NCBI RefSeq assembly: GCF_004217555.1
Contig: NZ_SHKW01000002.1
Coordinates: forward strand, 248,001 to 312,000
Direction: 5' to 3'
From: Edaphobacter modestus
GTDB taxonomy: Bacteria > Acidobacteriota > Terriglobia > Terriglobales > Acidobacteriaceae
DNA: 64,000 nt
Part shown: positions 52,445-61,302 of the stretch, piece by piece
How the letters are laid out: every line of letters starts with the position of its first letter
Numbering within the stretch: the stretch's first letter is position 1
Translations under genes and position numbers: made by a program
Notes under the pieces: generated by a model
What the model was told of the DNA's origin: nothing
What the model saw: only the letters and a program-made list of their open reading frames with translations
Databases searched by the model: none

Positions 52445-53098
52445 CTAGCTAAGAACCCTGTGCCCCGCTCTCAGCTCTTCCACGGATCCAGTTTCCTGAA
52501 TTGGAGATGAGGTGTGACCAGATTTAGACAGCTCGCGTTTGGTGATTCGATAGACCGCTGCTGGTGGAATGTTGACAAGCGCACGACCTAGACACGACGC
52601 GCGGAGACCGAGTCGATCAAGAAACGTTCTCGGCACTGGACAACGGGGAACATAAGTGAACTGATAGAACGCTCCACAGGGGCGCATGTAGCGAAATGCC
52701 CCGCTAAGAATGCGGACGATTTTCCTGGACGGCATATTGAGAAGAGGAAGCCCGCTGACAATAGCCCCAACTGGTGCATTATGAAATAAATCCTGCTTAT
52801 GGAGACTTCCAGCGTCCATTCGAAGGACGCGTGCGTCGGGAAATCGTTCTTGCAGGAGCTTTGCGAAATCGGAACGGTACTCGACTAGCGTCAGATCTTC
52901 TTCTCTTACACCCTGAGCAAGGAGCGCTTGGGTAAATACACCTGTTCCTGGGCCAAATTCAACAATGGGCCCGGAGTCGTGTCCTATTTCGCTGGTTATC
53001 AATTTGGCCAAAGCAGCACCAGATGGTGCAATCGCGCCCACAAGGCCTGGACCGGAACTCAGCGCTCGCAAGAAGGTCAGTGTCTCTCTCAACTTCAT
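52445..53098 (-). CDS. Class I SAM-dependent methyltransferase, phospholipid N-methyltransferase-like
   Basis: The 217-residue protein starts MKLRETLTFLRALSSGPGLV GAIAPSG, then GPIVEFGPGTGVFTQALLAQ G (motif I, SAM-binding), LTLVEYRSDFAKLLQERFP (motif II acidic residue), DAGSL and VGAIVSGLPLLNMPSRKI (motif IV with the GLP signature). The order and the AIxPS start match PmtA-type phosphatidylethanolamine methyltransferases and their KsgA-like relatives. It is a soluble membrane-surface enzyme. The C-terminal 40 residues are basic. It stands alone here. Confidence 0.8.
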   Translation of the reverse strand: MKLRETLTFLRALSSGPGLVGAIAPSGAALAKLITSEIGHDSGPIVEFGPGTGVFTQALLAQGVREEDLTLVEYRSDFAKLLQERFPDARVLRMDAGSLHKQDLFHNAPVGAIVSGLPLLNMPSRKIVRILSGAFRYMRPCGAFYQFTYVPRCPVPRTFLDRLGLRASCLGRALVNIPPAAVYRITKRELSKSGHTSSPIQETGSVEELRAGHRVLS

Positions 53099-53267
53099 CC
53101 GTGGGATCTGCAGCAGAAATCCTGGGATACCTCTACGTGACTAGAGATAACGTGTGAATCGTGGCGCCGCAACATCTCGCAATGTTGCAATATCAATGGT
53201 AACGCATGTCGACCGATCTCCTTAACTTGACCGAAATATCTAAAGGAACGGATACAACTGATTTCTA
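53099..53267. promoter_or_regulatory. Upstream region of the methyltransferase gene
   Basis: Short non-coding stretch that should hold the methyltransferase promoter; no sure -35/-10 seen. Confidence 0.3.
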
Positions 53268-53420
53268 TCAGAAGAACCTTAATTTTGCCTGAGCGGACCG
53301 ATGGAAACCTCGCGTGGGCCGAATCATTCGTTTGAGGCCACCGTGGTCTGCTTCAATAATGTTGTTCAGATACGTTTCGGCATGGACATCCAAACCCAAA
53401 AATCGTAGCTTTTCCTTCAT
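53268..53420 (-). pseudogene. Chimeric transposase scrap (IS110-type start joined to IS6-type segment)
   Basis: ATG 53420 gives MKEKLRFLGLDVHAET, the start of IS110-family DEDD transposases. It is joined in frame to YLNNIIEADHGGLKRMIRPT RGF, a block of IS6/IS240-type DDE transposases ('nN.iEqDHr.iKrr.rpm.gF'). The frame ends at TGA 53268. Neither enzyme is complete. The in-frame fusion of two unrelated families is most simply a deletion junction. Confidence 0.55.
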
Positions 53421-53637
53421 GACCGGCTCCCTTCCGCTTGTGGCTCTGAGCTGTGCGTCCTTCTGAACTCACAGCCTAACCCACGGTCAGCGCATCGGCG
53501 CCGGTCACTCCATACTGACTGTTATCGACAATTGAGGATTACTTCCGGTTTGCCCGTTATTTGGGGAATGACTGTAGCCGGCAATGCGCAAAGAAACTTA
53601 TTCTTCGTCACCTGGAAATATCAGTCGATTGCCTACG

Positions 53638-55185
53638 CTAAATAGACTGTACTCCGGCCTTACCATCTTCGACGACGAAAGAGGCCCGCGTCGAGATTGA
53701 ACCGCCATGGCGGTCGACGAAATCAAGGACGCGGAAGTCGGAGCGCCACATCTTATTGGTGAGCTCGCATGTGACGTAGCCGCGTTGCTCGTTGTAAAAG
53801 CGAACGTGAGGATTGAACGTACGCCACTTCTTCGCCTCATCCGATACATCGGTGCCATTTCCCCCGGAGGTGATGGAGGTCCCGGCAAACTCGGTGGCGA
53901 GGGTGGGCGAGCTTTCTTCGAGGCTCGACATCTTGAGGTCATTCGCAAAGTTGAGATGAATATCGCCGGAGATGACGATGGGATTGCGAAGCTTCCGGTC
54001 GATGATGTTTCGATAAAGACGCGTACGTGCCGCATGATAGCCGTCCCACTTGTCCATGCTCTCTAAGATGGGATGCCCTGTCGGATTCCAGTTGACCTCG
54101 GCCATCAGGATCTGCTGCGCAAGGACATTCCATTGCGCGGTGCTCCGCGAGAACGATTGAAACAACCATTGCTCCTGTCGAGAACCCATCATGGTCTGCG
54201 TAGGAGCGAGCGCACCTTCGCACACGGGCTTGATCCGATCGTCGCAGGGCTGGTCGGAGCGGTACTGGCGAGTGTCGAGCACATAAAAATTTGCGAGCTG
54301 TCCATAAGGAATTGTGCGATACAGCTGCATCGAGGGTCCGTTCGGAATCGCGGATCGACGCAGCGGCATGTGCTCGTAATAAGCCTTATAGGCGGCTGCG
54401 CGCTGCACCAGAAACTTCTCCCGCGGCGTGTTGTACTCATCCACATCCCCGGCATAGTTGTTGCTGACCTCATGATCGTCGGGAGTAACGATCCACGGAG
54501 CGACGTGGTGTGCCTTCTGGAGCTGCGGGTCCGTCTTGTAGAGGGCGTAGCGCAGGCGATATTGATCGAGCGTAACGCAGGTGTCTTTAGGGTGGGGACG
54601 ATCCGGCAGGTGCAGTGCATCGGGCGCGTGAAAGCCCTTCTCGTAGATATAGTCGCCCAGATGGACGATCAGATCCGGTGATTCCTGAGCCATGCAATCG
54701 AAGCCGGTATAGTAGCCGTTCTCATACTTCTGGCAGGAGACGAAGGTGAAGCGAAGCTTCTCCGGCGTGGCGTGGAGTGGAGGTGCCGTGCGAGTGCGTG
54801 CGACCGGGCTGGTGGCATCGCCTGCGTGAAAGCGATACCAGTACCAGCGGTCAGGTGACAGGCCCTGCACTTCGACATGGACAGAGTGGGCAAACTCGGG
54901 CGTGGCCTGGACGGTGCCGTGTTGCACGATCTGCAGCATCTGTTCGTCGTGAGCGATCTCCCAGGTGACAGGCACAATCTCCGTTGTGAGGCCGTAAGCA
55001 AATTCCGCGGGGTAAGGCGCAAGCCGGGTCCAAAGAACGACGCTGCTCTCGTCAGGCTCTCCGGATGCGACGCCGAGTGAGAACGGATAAGCGCTCCAGG
55101 AGCTTGGAGCGCTGGCCCATGCACGGCCCAGCAGTATGGCCGAGGTAGCCATGCTGCCGGAGAGAAGAAAGCTTCTGCGGTTCAT
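53638..55185 (-). CDS. phoD: Alkaline phosphatase D (PhoD-type)
   Basis: The N-terminus MNRRSFLLSGSMATSAILLG is a twin-arginine signal, as expected for PhoD, which binds metals before export. The 515-residue protein shows FSLGVASGEPDESSVVLWTR L, then FTFVSCQKYENGYYTGFDCM, LIVHLGDYIYEKG (metal ligand Asp), IVTPDDHEVSNNYAGDVDEY, FYVLDTRQYRSDQPC, and IVISGDIHLNFANDLK (His ligand). It is a periplasmic phosphomonoesterase/diesterase that uses Ca/Fe. It follows the TonB receptor by 11 bases and is the last gene of the operon, so its products are probably linked to receptor uptake. Confidence 0.93.
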   Translation of the reverse strand: MNRRSFLLSGSMATSAILLGRAWASAPSSWSAYPFSLGVASGEPDESSVVLWTRLAPYPAEFAYGLTTEIVPVTWEIAHDEQMLQIVQHGTVQATPEFAHSVHVEVQGLSPDRWYWYRFHAGDATSPVARTRTAPPLHATPEKLRFTFVSCQKYENGYYTGFDCMAQESPDLIVHLGDYIYEKGFHAPDALHLPDRPHPKDTCVTLDQYRLRYALYKTDPQLQKAHHVAPWIVTPDDHEVSNNYAGDVDEYNTPREKFLVQRAAAYKAYYEHMPLRRSAIPNGPSMQLYRTIPYGQLANFYVLDTRQYRSDQPCDDRIKPVCEGALAPTQTMMGSRQEQWLFQSFSRSTAQWNVLAQQILMAEVNWNPTGHPILESMDKWDGYHAARTRLYRNIIDRKLRNPIVISGDIHLNFANDLKMSSLEESSPTLATEFAGTSITSGGNGTDVSDEAKKWRTFNPHVRFYNEQRGYVTCELTNKMWRSDFRVLDFVDRHGGSISTRASFVVEDGKAGVQSI

Positions 55186-55196
55186 AATGGATTCTC

Positions 55197-58178
55197 CTAA
55201 AACTGCAACTTGCCCGAGAACTGCACGACACGAGCACCCGCGCTGCTGGTGATCTGTCCGAAGCTGGAAGAGGTGACGTCGGAGGTGATTCCGACATAGT
55301 TGGTATGGTTGAAGGCGTTGAGCATCTCTGCCTGAAATCGAAAGCCATACCGTTCATGGACGGTGAGACTGCGAGCAAGCGAGAGATCGACGTTGAACAG
55401 TCCCGGACCGTAGACGCCATTGCGGGACTCGTTACCAAAATCAGCGGGAAGCCCGGAGACGGAGTTGAGTGGCACCTTCGTAAACGCCGAAGCATTCAGA
55501 TACCGGCGGGTGTTGCGGTAGTCCGTAAGCACCGGCTGAACACTGGTCGCATCGGGACGGCTGGAGGCAAGTCCTGAGGCTTGCAGGATGTTGATTGGAT
55601 TGCCGCTCTGTGCCGTCACCACACCTGCGATCTGCCAGCCGTCACAGAGCCACGGTTTGCAGTTCTGTCCGAGAATCTCCGAGAAGAGAGGTTGGTAGAC
55701 GAAGTTGCTGGTGAGGCGGTTGCGGATATCGGAGCTGGCCGGACCGTAGTCGGCGCCGAGGTTGAAGGGATTCTGCAGCGCGACGGGAGAGATGATGTCT
55801 GCCTCGTCCGTATGCGACAGGGCTTTGGCCCATGTGTAGTAGAGGTTCCAGGAGAGGTGATTCGCGAACCGGCGCGTAAGGCTGGCCTGCAGCGCGTGAT
55901 AGTTCGACGATTCAGTGGCATCGTAGAAGTTGAATGTGCCGAGGTTGGAGGATGGACGGTTCCCGGTCAAGCGATCGGGTTGATTGATCTGACGTGTGGT
56001 TGTGAGATGAATGCCGTGGTTGCCAACGTAGGACAGATCGAGCGCCCAGTTGCGTGAGAGCTGCTGCTCGACCGAGAGCAGCCACTGCAGGCTGTAAGGA
56101 TTCGGATAATTGGTGTCGATCACAGACGTCGAATCCGTAGTCACGGCCAATGGCAGCGTAGCTGCGTTGACGACGGGGAACTGCAGAAGGGAACCGTACT
56201 TCAACACGTCATTTCGTGAGAAGTTCGCACGAGTGGGCGCGGTCAGCGAATCGCGCACCTGTCCGATCGGTCCGCCAAACAGGACGTGCGGACTATAGAA
56301 GGCTCCAAAACCGGAACGGATGACGGTATTGCCACTTTTGTCCGCACGATAGGTAAAGCCGAAGCGAGGCGATGCGCTGGACCATTGGCTGTTCCAGCTT
56401 GTGCCAGCGGGCAAATAGGGGCCCAGGCCAAACGGTCCGCTGCGGTTGTAGAAGCGGTCGTCATCCGCGTAGGCAGGAGCGAAGTAGTCCCAACGGACAC
56501 CAGCATTGATGGTGAGCCGGTCCGAGAGCTTCCAGTCATCCTGGAAAAAGCTGCCAACTTCGTAGGTGCGGAGATTGTAGAGGCTGACGCCGTAGGTTAC
56601 CTGGATGGCATTGGGAATGTTTTGGAAGAAGTCGGACTGATTGGCGTATTGAAGCTCAGGGACCTGCACATCGGCGCGCTGTGCAAGACGGCGAAGATAG
56701 TTGCCGCCAAACTTGAAGATGTGATGATCGAAGGTCTTGGTGATCTTCTCTTCGATCGTCATCGTACGTCCACCCTGGAAGAGGTTTTCACCGCTGCCCG
56801 CGTCGATACCGCTGAACTTGCGGATCGAGTTGACGCCGAGCGTCCAGAGGCCGTTGACACGCTTCTCGTCGTTATAGTTGAAGCCGAAGCGGCTCTCGGA
56901 AAGAAAATCATTTCGTGTGTAGAGAACGCTGGCGGAGCCGCCTTCCGTGTAACCGAGACGGGTCTGCGGATTGAGCGGAGCGATGTTGGGAGTCAGCTGA
57001 TCGGGACGTGCGCGAGTGTAGCGAAAGATCGTCTGCCAGGCCTTCGCGGGATAATAATCGACGCGCAGATCGCCATAGTTGTCCTGTCCGGTCTGCGACC
57101 CCGAACCCTGAAAGAGGGCGGCGGTGTCCGTGGGTTTATAGGGAGTGTTTGGGTCGGGAAAGATATCGAACCACGATTTGTAGACTGGCTGCGCCGCCAG
57201 AGCGGCGGCACGAAACTGGGGCGTCGGCACGGTGCCGCTCACGCTGGACTGCGAGCTGAGGTGGTACCCCTCATAGGCACCAAAGTAAAAGAGCTTGTGC
57301 GGAATTATGGGGCCGCCGAGTGAGGCTGCGTACTGGTTATAGATGATAGGTTGACGTGTGTTGACGAACTGATTGCGTGCGTTGAAGACCGTGATGTTGT
57401 TCAGCCAGAAGACGTCACCGTGCATTTGGTCGGTGCCGCTCTTGGTGATGACATTCACGTTGCCCGACATCGTTCCGCCAACATCCGCCGATGCGATGCC
57501 GCGGGTAATGCTCACCTCCTGGATAGCCTCTTTGCTGACGCCCTTGATGAGGTTGTAATTCTGATATTGAGAGAACGATGGCAGCGAAGGCTGACCTTCG
57601 GCATCGACACCATCCACCGTAAAGCGGAAGCCTCCGGAGGGAAGACCGTTCATGATGAGCGTGCCGCGCGAGTTGTTCATCGCGAGGCCGTTGCCTTGCG
57701 TAACGAGACTGGTCCAATCACGGCTGGCGGTGGGCAAAAGATCGATTTGGTGTGAACCGAGAGTGGTGATCTGCTCTGGATTATCCGTGTTGATCAAGTC
57801 GGAGGTGACGACATCGACCACCTGGTTGGTTGCGCCGACCTCCATCTTCACCTGCAGATCGCGAACTTCACCAGCCCTCAGGGTAATGTTCTCAAGCTGT
57901 GCCGCGGCAAAGCCGGTCTTGAGGATTTGCACGGTATAGTTGCCCGGAATAAGCGCGGGAATTACAAAACGTCCAGAGGTATTGGTCTTCGCGCCGCGCT
58001 GCACGCCGGTGGAGATGTTCGTCATCTGAACGGCCGCGCCGACAATCGCCGCGTTGGTGCGGTCGCCGACGAAACCGGTGACATCGGCAGTGTTAAGCTG
58101 TGCCCACGATGGCCGGCAAAAAAGCAACAATGTCAGGGTAAGGAGAAGCTGGTAAGAGCGGGAGATACGCATACGCAC
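55197..58178 (-). CDS. Oar-like TonB-dependent receptor with carboxypeptidase-regulatory-like N-terminus
   Basis: The 993-residue protein starts with a signal peptide (SYQLLLTLTLLLFCRPSWA). A Cna_B/carboxypeptidase-regulatory-like domain follows at about 28-110 (VTGFVGDRTNAAIVGAAVQM, GNYTVQILKTGFAAAQLENI). The plug is at about 125-250 (VNVITKSGTDQMHGDVFWLN), and a large beta-barrel ends in GARVVQFSGKLQF. The pattern is the acidobacterial/Oar class for large substrates. No STN signalling domain is present, which matters because the upstream gene encodes a sigma/anti-sigma fusion. It ends 11 bases before phoD and begins 61 bases after the sigma gene. Confidence 0.93.
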   Translation of the reverse strand: MRMRISRSYQLLLTLTLLLFCRPSWAQLNTADVTGFVGDRTNAAIVGAAVQMTNISTGVQRGAKTNTSGRFVIPALIPGNYTVQILKTGFAAAQLENITLRAGEVRDLQVKMEVGATNQVVDVVTSDLINTDNPEQITTLGSHQIDLLPTASRDWTSLVTQGNGLAMNNSRGTLIMNGLPSGGFRFTVDGVDAEGQPSLPSFSQYQNYNLIKGVSKEAIQEVSITRGIASADVGGTMSGNVNVITKSGTDQMHGDVFWLNNITVFNARNQFVNTRQPIIYNQYAASLGGPIIPHKLFYFGAYEGYHLSSQSSVSGTVPTPQFRAAALAAQPVYKSWFDIFPDPNTPYKPTDTAALFQGSGSQTGQDNYGDLRVDYYPAKAWQTIFRYTRARPDQLTPNIAPLNPQTRLGYTEGGSASVLYTRNDFLSESRFGFNYNDEKRVNGLWTLGVNSIRKFSGIDAGSGENLFQGGRTMTIEEKITKTFDHHIFKFGGNYLRRLAQRADVQVPELQYANQSDFFQNIPNAIQVTYGVSLYNLRTYEVGSFFQDDWKLSDRLTINAGVRWDYFAPAYADDDRFYNRSGPFGLGPYLPAGTSWNSQWSSASPRFGFTYRADKSGNTVIRSGFGAFYSPHVLFGGPIGQVRDSLTAPTRANFSRNDVLKYGSLLQFPVVNAATLPLAVTTDSTSVIDTNYPNPYSLQWLLSVEQQLSRNWALDLSYVGNHGIHLTTTRQINQPDRLTGNRPSSNLGTFNFYDATESSNYHALQASLTRRFANHLSWNLYYTWAKALSHTDEADIISPVALQNPFNLGADYGPASSDIRNRLTSNFVYQPLFSEILGQNCKPWLCDGWQIAGVVTAQSGNPINILQASGLASSRPDATSVQPVLTDYRNTRRYLNASAFTKVPLNSVSGLPADFGNESRNGVYGPGLFNVDLSLARSLTVHERYGFRFQAEMLNAFNHTNYVGITSDVTSSSFGQITSSAGARVVQFSGKLQF

Positions 58179-58239
58179 ACCTTCTTGGGCTGCTGGCAGC
58201 CTTAGGTTTGGGAGTCATTTTTTGAACTTCGTTCTTTAC

Positions 58240-61068
58240 TCAGCGAGGATTACGAACGAAAGAGCTTGCAAGATTGAGTTGCTGATGCAAGACATGTGTC
58301 TGCGTCAGAATTTGTTGCCAATGCGGCGTCGCGTCCTGCTCCGCGTTGAGCCCTGCGGCGCTGAAGTGCTGCAACGAAAGCTGAAGGGTGACGGCGAGAC
58401 TGTGCAGGCGGCGGATCTCAGCAAGACCATCGCTTCCATTGAGATCCTGCGTATTTGGTTGCGTAACAGAGACGCCGGCAAGCATGCTGAGGTCAGCCAT
58501 CTTCCCTTCGAGCGCGGCCAGGCTGCTTTCTATGCGCTTGCTCTGTGTCGAAAGCAACCGCAGCCAAAGCTGCCGATCGTTGACTCCGAGTGAGGCAAGC
58601 TCCGCACGCGAGCAGCAACCGGCGCTCTGCTCGAGAGCGTCCGTATCGCGCAAAAGACGAGCGGCCAAGCTGGTGAGCTCCATCGCCTGCGCAGCAGAAC
58701 GTTCACGAATCTGTGGAGTGTCCAACCCCAGGCGCAACAGAGCCGGACGAAACAGGTTCTCTGCGTCTGACGCGCCGACGGCGACATCGGAGGTCTGCAA
58801 CGTCGTGGGGCGAAGATGGCCCACGCGCAGATTTGAGCGATGGTGTCGAGGGGTCTGTAAATACAGCTCACAGGACGGACAGACTGTGAGCATGGAATCG
58901 GCAAGATGCTGCTTGCGTTGCTCCGTCATCACCACGCCGGAGATTCGAAGGCTCTGACCGTGCCGGTTGACCGCGATCTGTTCCTCAGGCTCAACGTCTG
59001 CCTGCTGAAGTTGCCACAGCGCTTTGATTTGTTGCGATACCAGCTCGCTTCGCGACTGCGTCGACGCGGGCCTGGGAAGACGCTGTTCTCCGCTCGATGG
59101 AGAGGCGTCGGTTGATGGCGGTGAGAAGATCTCAGGGCCAAAGTGACCCTGTGAAGTGACTTCATATTGCGTCTCGACAAGGTGGACATGATAGTCACCA
59201 TCGATTCTGCGGATCACGAACCGTTGTTCCACAACGCGGTTACTCTTGCGGTCAAGCACAATGTCCGCCTCGACGATCCCGCGCACGGGATGCGATTCGC
59301 TGTGAGCCTCGATGCGATAGGTGTTCGCTTCCTTCTTCACCGTTTCGAGTGCAGCCTCACGGAAGATCTGCTCGGCAAACGAGGTCTCGAAACCCGCGCG
59401 CCACACTTCTTCAGGTTGGGGATCGTTGGATGCCTCAAAGGGCTTGAGAGTGAACGCCTGCTCGCGTCCATCGGCTCCGTACAACCGCATTGCCCGATGC
59501 GAAGAAAGGTTCGACTGCCAGACCTCGACTCGCCGCTGGCGAGGCTTCCCGTCTGGCCCTTCCACCTCGAAGGTGCCAACGCGATGGACGTCATGTCGGG
59601 AGATTGTGGCCTTTTCGGAGTGGTTCGCTTCGACAAGAATTCCAAGCGCCTGCTGGCGAAGGTAGCGATGATGGGCCTGAGTTGTGAAGGTGAAGAGGCA
59701 GAGCGCCAGAGCGGCGGTTCCTGCGATTGCCGAAGGCCAGTAGAAATCCATAAAGGCCCGACTAATGCGGTCCTTGATGCGTGCAGCTATGCCGATTGGA
59801 CGCGGCTGGACGTGCATGTTTGCAAGAGCGTTTGGAAGAGTCGAGGGCTCTTCATCGTCCTGTTCGACGACAGGGTCAATATAAGTAACGCGCACCTGCA
59901 GCGAACCCGCGCGCGAAGAAGCCTCCATGTGCAGCGATCGTCCGTCGCTGAGGGGTGTGCTCGCCCGTACATCGTCCGGCAGATTGAGATCTTCGTCGAG
60001 TAATAGGCTAAGCATGCGGATTCCTTGCTCGCCGGCGATCTCAATAAAGACAGGCATCTCCTCGAATGAGAGTGATGCACTAAGTTCACTGCACAGAGAA
60101 GTGATGCGTTGCGAAGCCTCAGTCTTCCCGGCAATTGAAAGATGCAGATATGCCGGGCGATGCTCGAAGTTCTCCTGATAACGACGGTATAGCTCGTCGA
60201 GGCTCGCGCGGCGGGTGCGGCGAACCACAGAGAGCCCAGAACTGCTTCTCGTGCCTACGGCGCCCCGGTCGGAAAGAGTTGCGTACTGTCCCGAATCTTT
60301 GTCGAGGTGATGCAGGCAAGCCGTACGACAAGGCTCGCAGGAGACCAGGTGCGCGAGCACGGTGGTTTCGACTGGAACACCTGCGGAGTAAAGAAAGCGA
60401 ATTTCGTCCGGCGTAAGGCATGAGCCATGACAGAAGGTGTGGATGAACCGTGAGAGCTGCTGAAAGAGATCACCCTCACGCTCATCAAGCTTCGCGTCTT
60501 CTGCGGGTCGGCGCGTGACAAGCGGCGACCCAGGATGTTGCATATGCGAGCACACTTCCCCACGCATGAGCTGAATGTTCTTGTCGAACGCAGCTCGATT
60601 GGTGCAGGCGAGAGCCATAATCTCGCTGGGACAGTACTCCAGAAAGAAGCGCAGGATGAAGTAGCTGGCAGCGCGAAGGCTGGCTTTGCGTTCGCAGGCA
60701 TAATGGCAGATGCTCCACAGATCCTCTCGGACCGAGAGCAGGGAACCACGATCGATAGCAGAGATGCCGATGCGGAAGTTGTCGTAGTCGTAGATTGAGA
60801 GTTGATGGTGCTGAGCAACGGTGTTGCGAGCGACGCTGGAGAGGAACAGATTGCGAAGCGAGCGATAGAGGTAGGCTTTTGCCTCTTCGTCCGTGGTGAG
60901 GTCGGGTGACGTGCGCTGGAACTGAATAAAGAGCTCGTGGACGAGATCTTCGGCCTGCTCCTGCCGACCGCGCACCAAATACGCCGCCCACTTCAACAAC
61001 CAGTCGTAGTGGCGTGCGAAGACACCTTCGGGCGACACCTCTCGGATTGGAATATGCATCCGCCTCAT
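58240..61068 (-). CDS. One-piece ECF sigma factor - anti-sigma - transmembrane signalling protein
   Basis: A single unbroken frame of 942 residues (start at 61068 or 61059). Residues 17-85 look like sigma region 2 (YDWLLKWAAYLVRGRQEQAE DLVHELFIQF, then AKAYLYRSLRNLFLSSVAR). Residues 120-172 look like region 4 (ASYFILRFFLEYCPSEIMAL ACTN, a helix-turn-helix). A zinc anti-sigma motif HxxxCxxC lies at 240-247 (HLVSCEPC). A regulatory linker with DELYRRYQENFEHRP follows. One membrane helix lies at about 444-463 (SAIAGTAALALCLFTFTT), then some 480 outside residues: a beta-rich domain and a coiled, helical C-terminus. It lies upstream of the TonB receptor and phoD on the same strand. Domain borders are read by eye. 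Confidence 0.75.
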   Translation of the reverse strand: MRRMHIPIREVSPEGVFARHYDWLLKWAAYLVRGRQEQAEDLVHELFIQFQRTSPDLTTDEEAKAYLYRSLRNLFLSSVARNTVAQHHQLSIYDYDNFRIGISAIDRGSLLSVREDLWSICHYACERKASLRAASYFILRFFLEYCPSEIMALACTNRAAFDKNIQLMRGEVCSHMQHPGSPLVTRRPAEDAKLDEREGDLFQQLSRFIHTFCHGSCLTPDEIRFLYSAGVPVETTVLAHLVSCEPCRTACLHHLDKDSGQYATLSDRGAVGTRSSSGLSVVRRTRRASLDELYRRYQENFEHRPAYLHLSIAGKTEASQRITSLCSELSASLSFEEMPVFIEIAGEQGIRMLSLLLDEDLNLPDDVRASTPLSDGRSLHMEASSRAGSLQVRVTYIDPVVEQDDEEPSTLPNALANMHVQPRPIGIAARIKDRISRAFMDFYWPSAIAGTAALALCLFTFTTQAHHRYLRQQALGILVEANHSEKATISRHDVHRVGTFEVEGPDGKPRQRRVEVWQSNLSSHRAMRLYGADGREQAFTLKPFEASNDPQPEEVWRAGFETSFAEQIFREAALETVKKEANTYRIEAHSESHPVRGIVEADIVLDRKSNRVVEQRFVIRRIDGDYHVHLVETQYEVTSQGHFGPEIFSPPSTDASPSSGEQRLPRPASTQSRSELVSQQIKALWQLQQADVEPEEQIAVNRHGQSLRISGVVMTEQRKQHLADSMLTVCPSCELYLQTPRHHRSNLRVGHLRPTTLQTSDVAVGASDAENLFRPALLRLGLDTPQIRERSAAQAMELTSLAARLLRDTDALEQSAGCCSRAELASLGVNDRQLWLRLLSTQSKRIESSLAALEGKMADLSMLAGVSVTQPNTQDLNGSDGLAEIRRLHSLAVTLQLSLQHFSAAGLNAEQDATPHWQQILTQTHVLHQQLNLASSFVRNPR

Positions 61069-61302
61069 TTTTGTGTTCTACCTCTAACAAGAGGTTCGGA
61101 GGCATAATCTGAAGTCCATACGCGCCTAATTAACGGATACTTAATGTTGCGGAGCTACCTGCTCATCCTAGTTATGGGTACTAATCGGGTCGGTACAGGA
61201 CTTTGCTAGGAAATTTGACTGGATGAGTGCCTTGCCCTGGTGTCGCCAAATGAATTGACGCCAAATCAGTGATGGAACTTTGTCGTGGGATCAGTGCACC
61301 GG

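Noticed and set aside
56286..57323. 345-codon plus-strand frame inside the TonB receptor gene
   Set aside because: Antisense shadow of a high-GC coding region; valine/glutamate-rich mirror composition and no ribosome site.
59167..60003. 278-codon plus-strand frame within the sigma fusion gene
   Set aside because: Antisense shadow; the minus-strand protein has recognisable motifs and this one has none.
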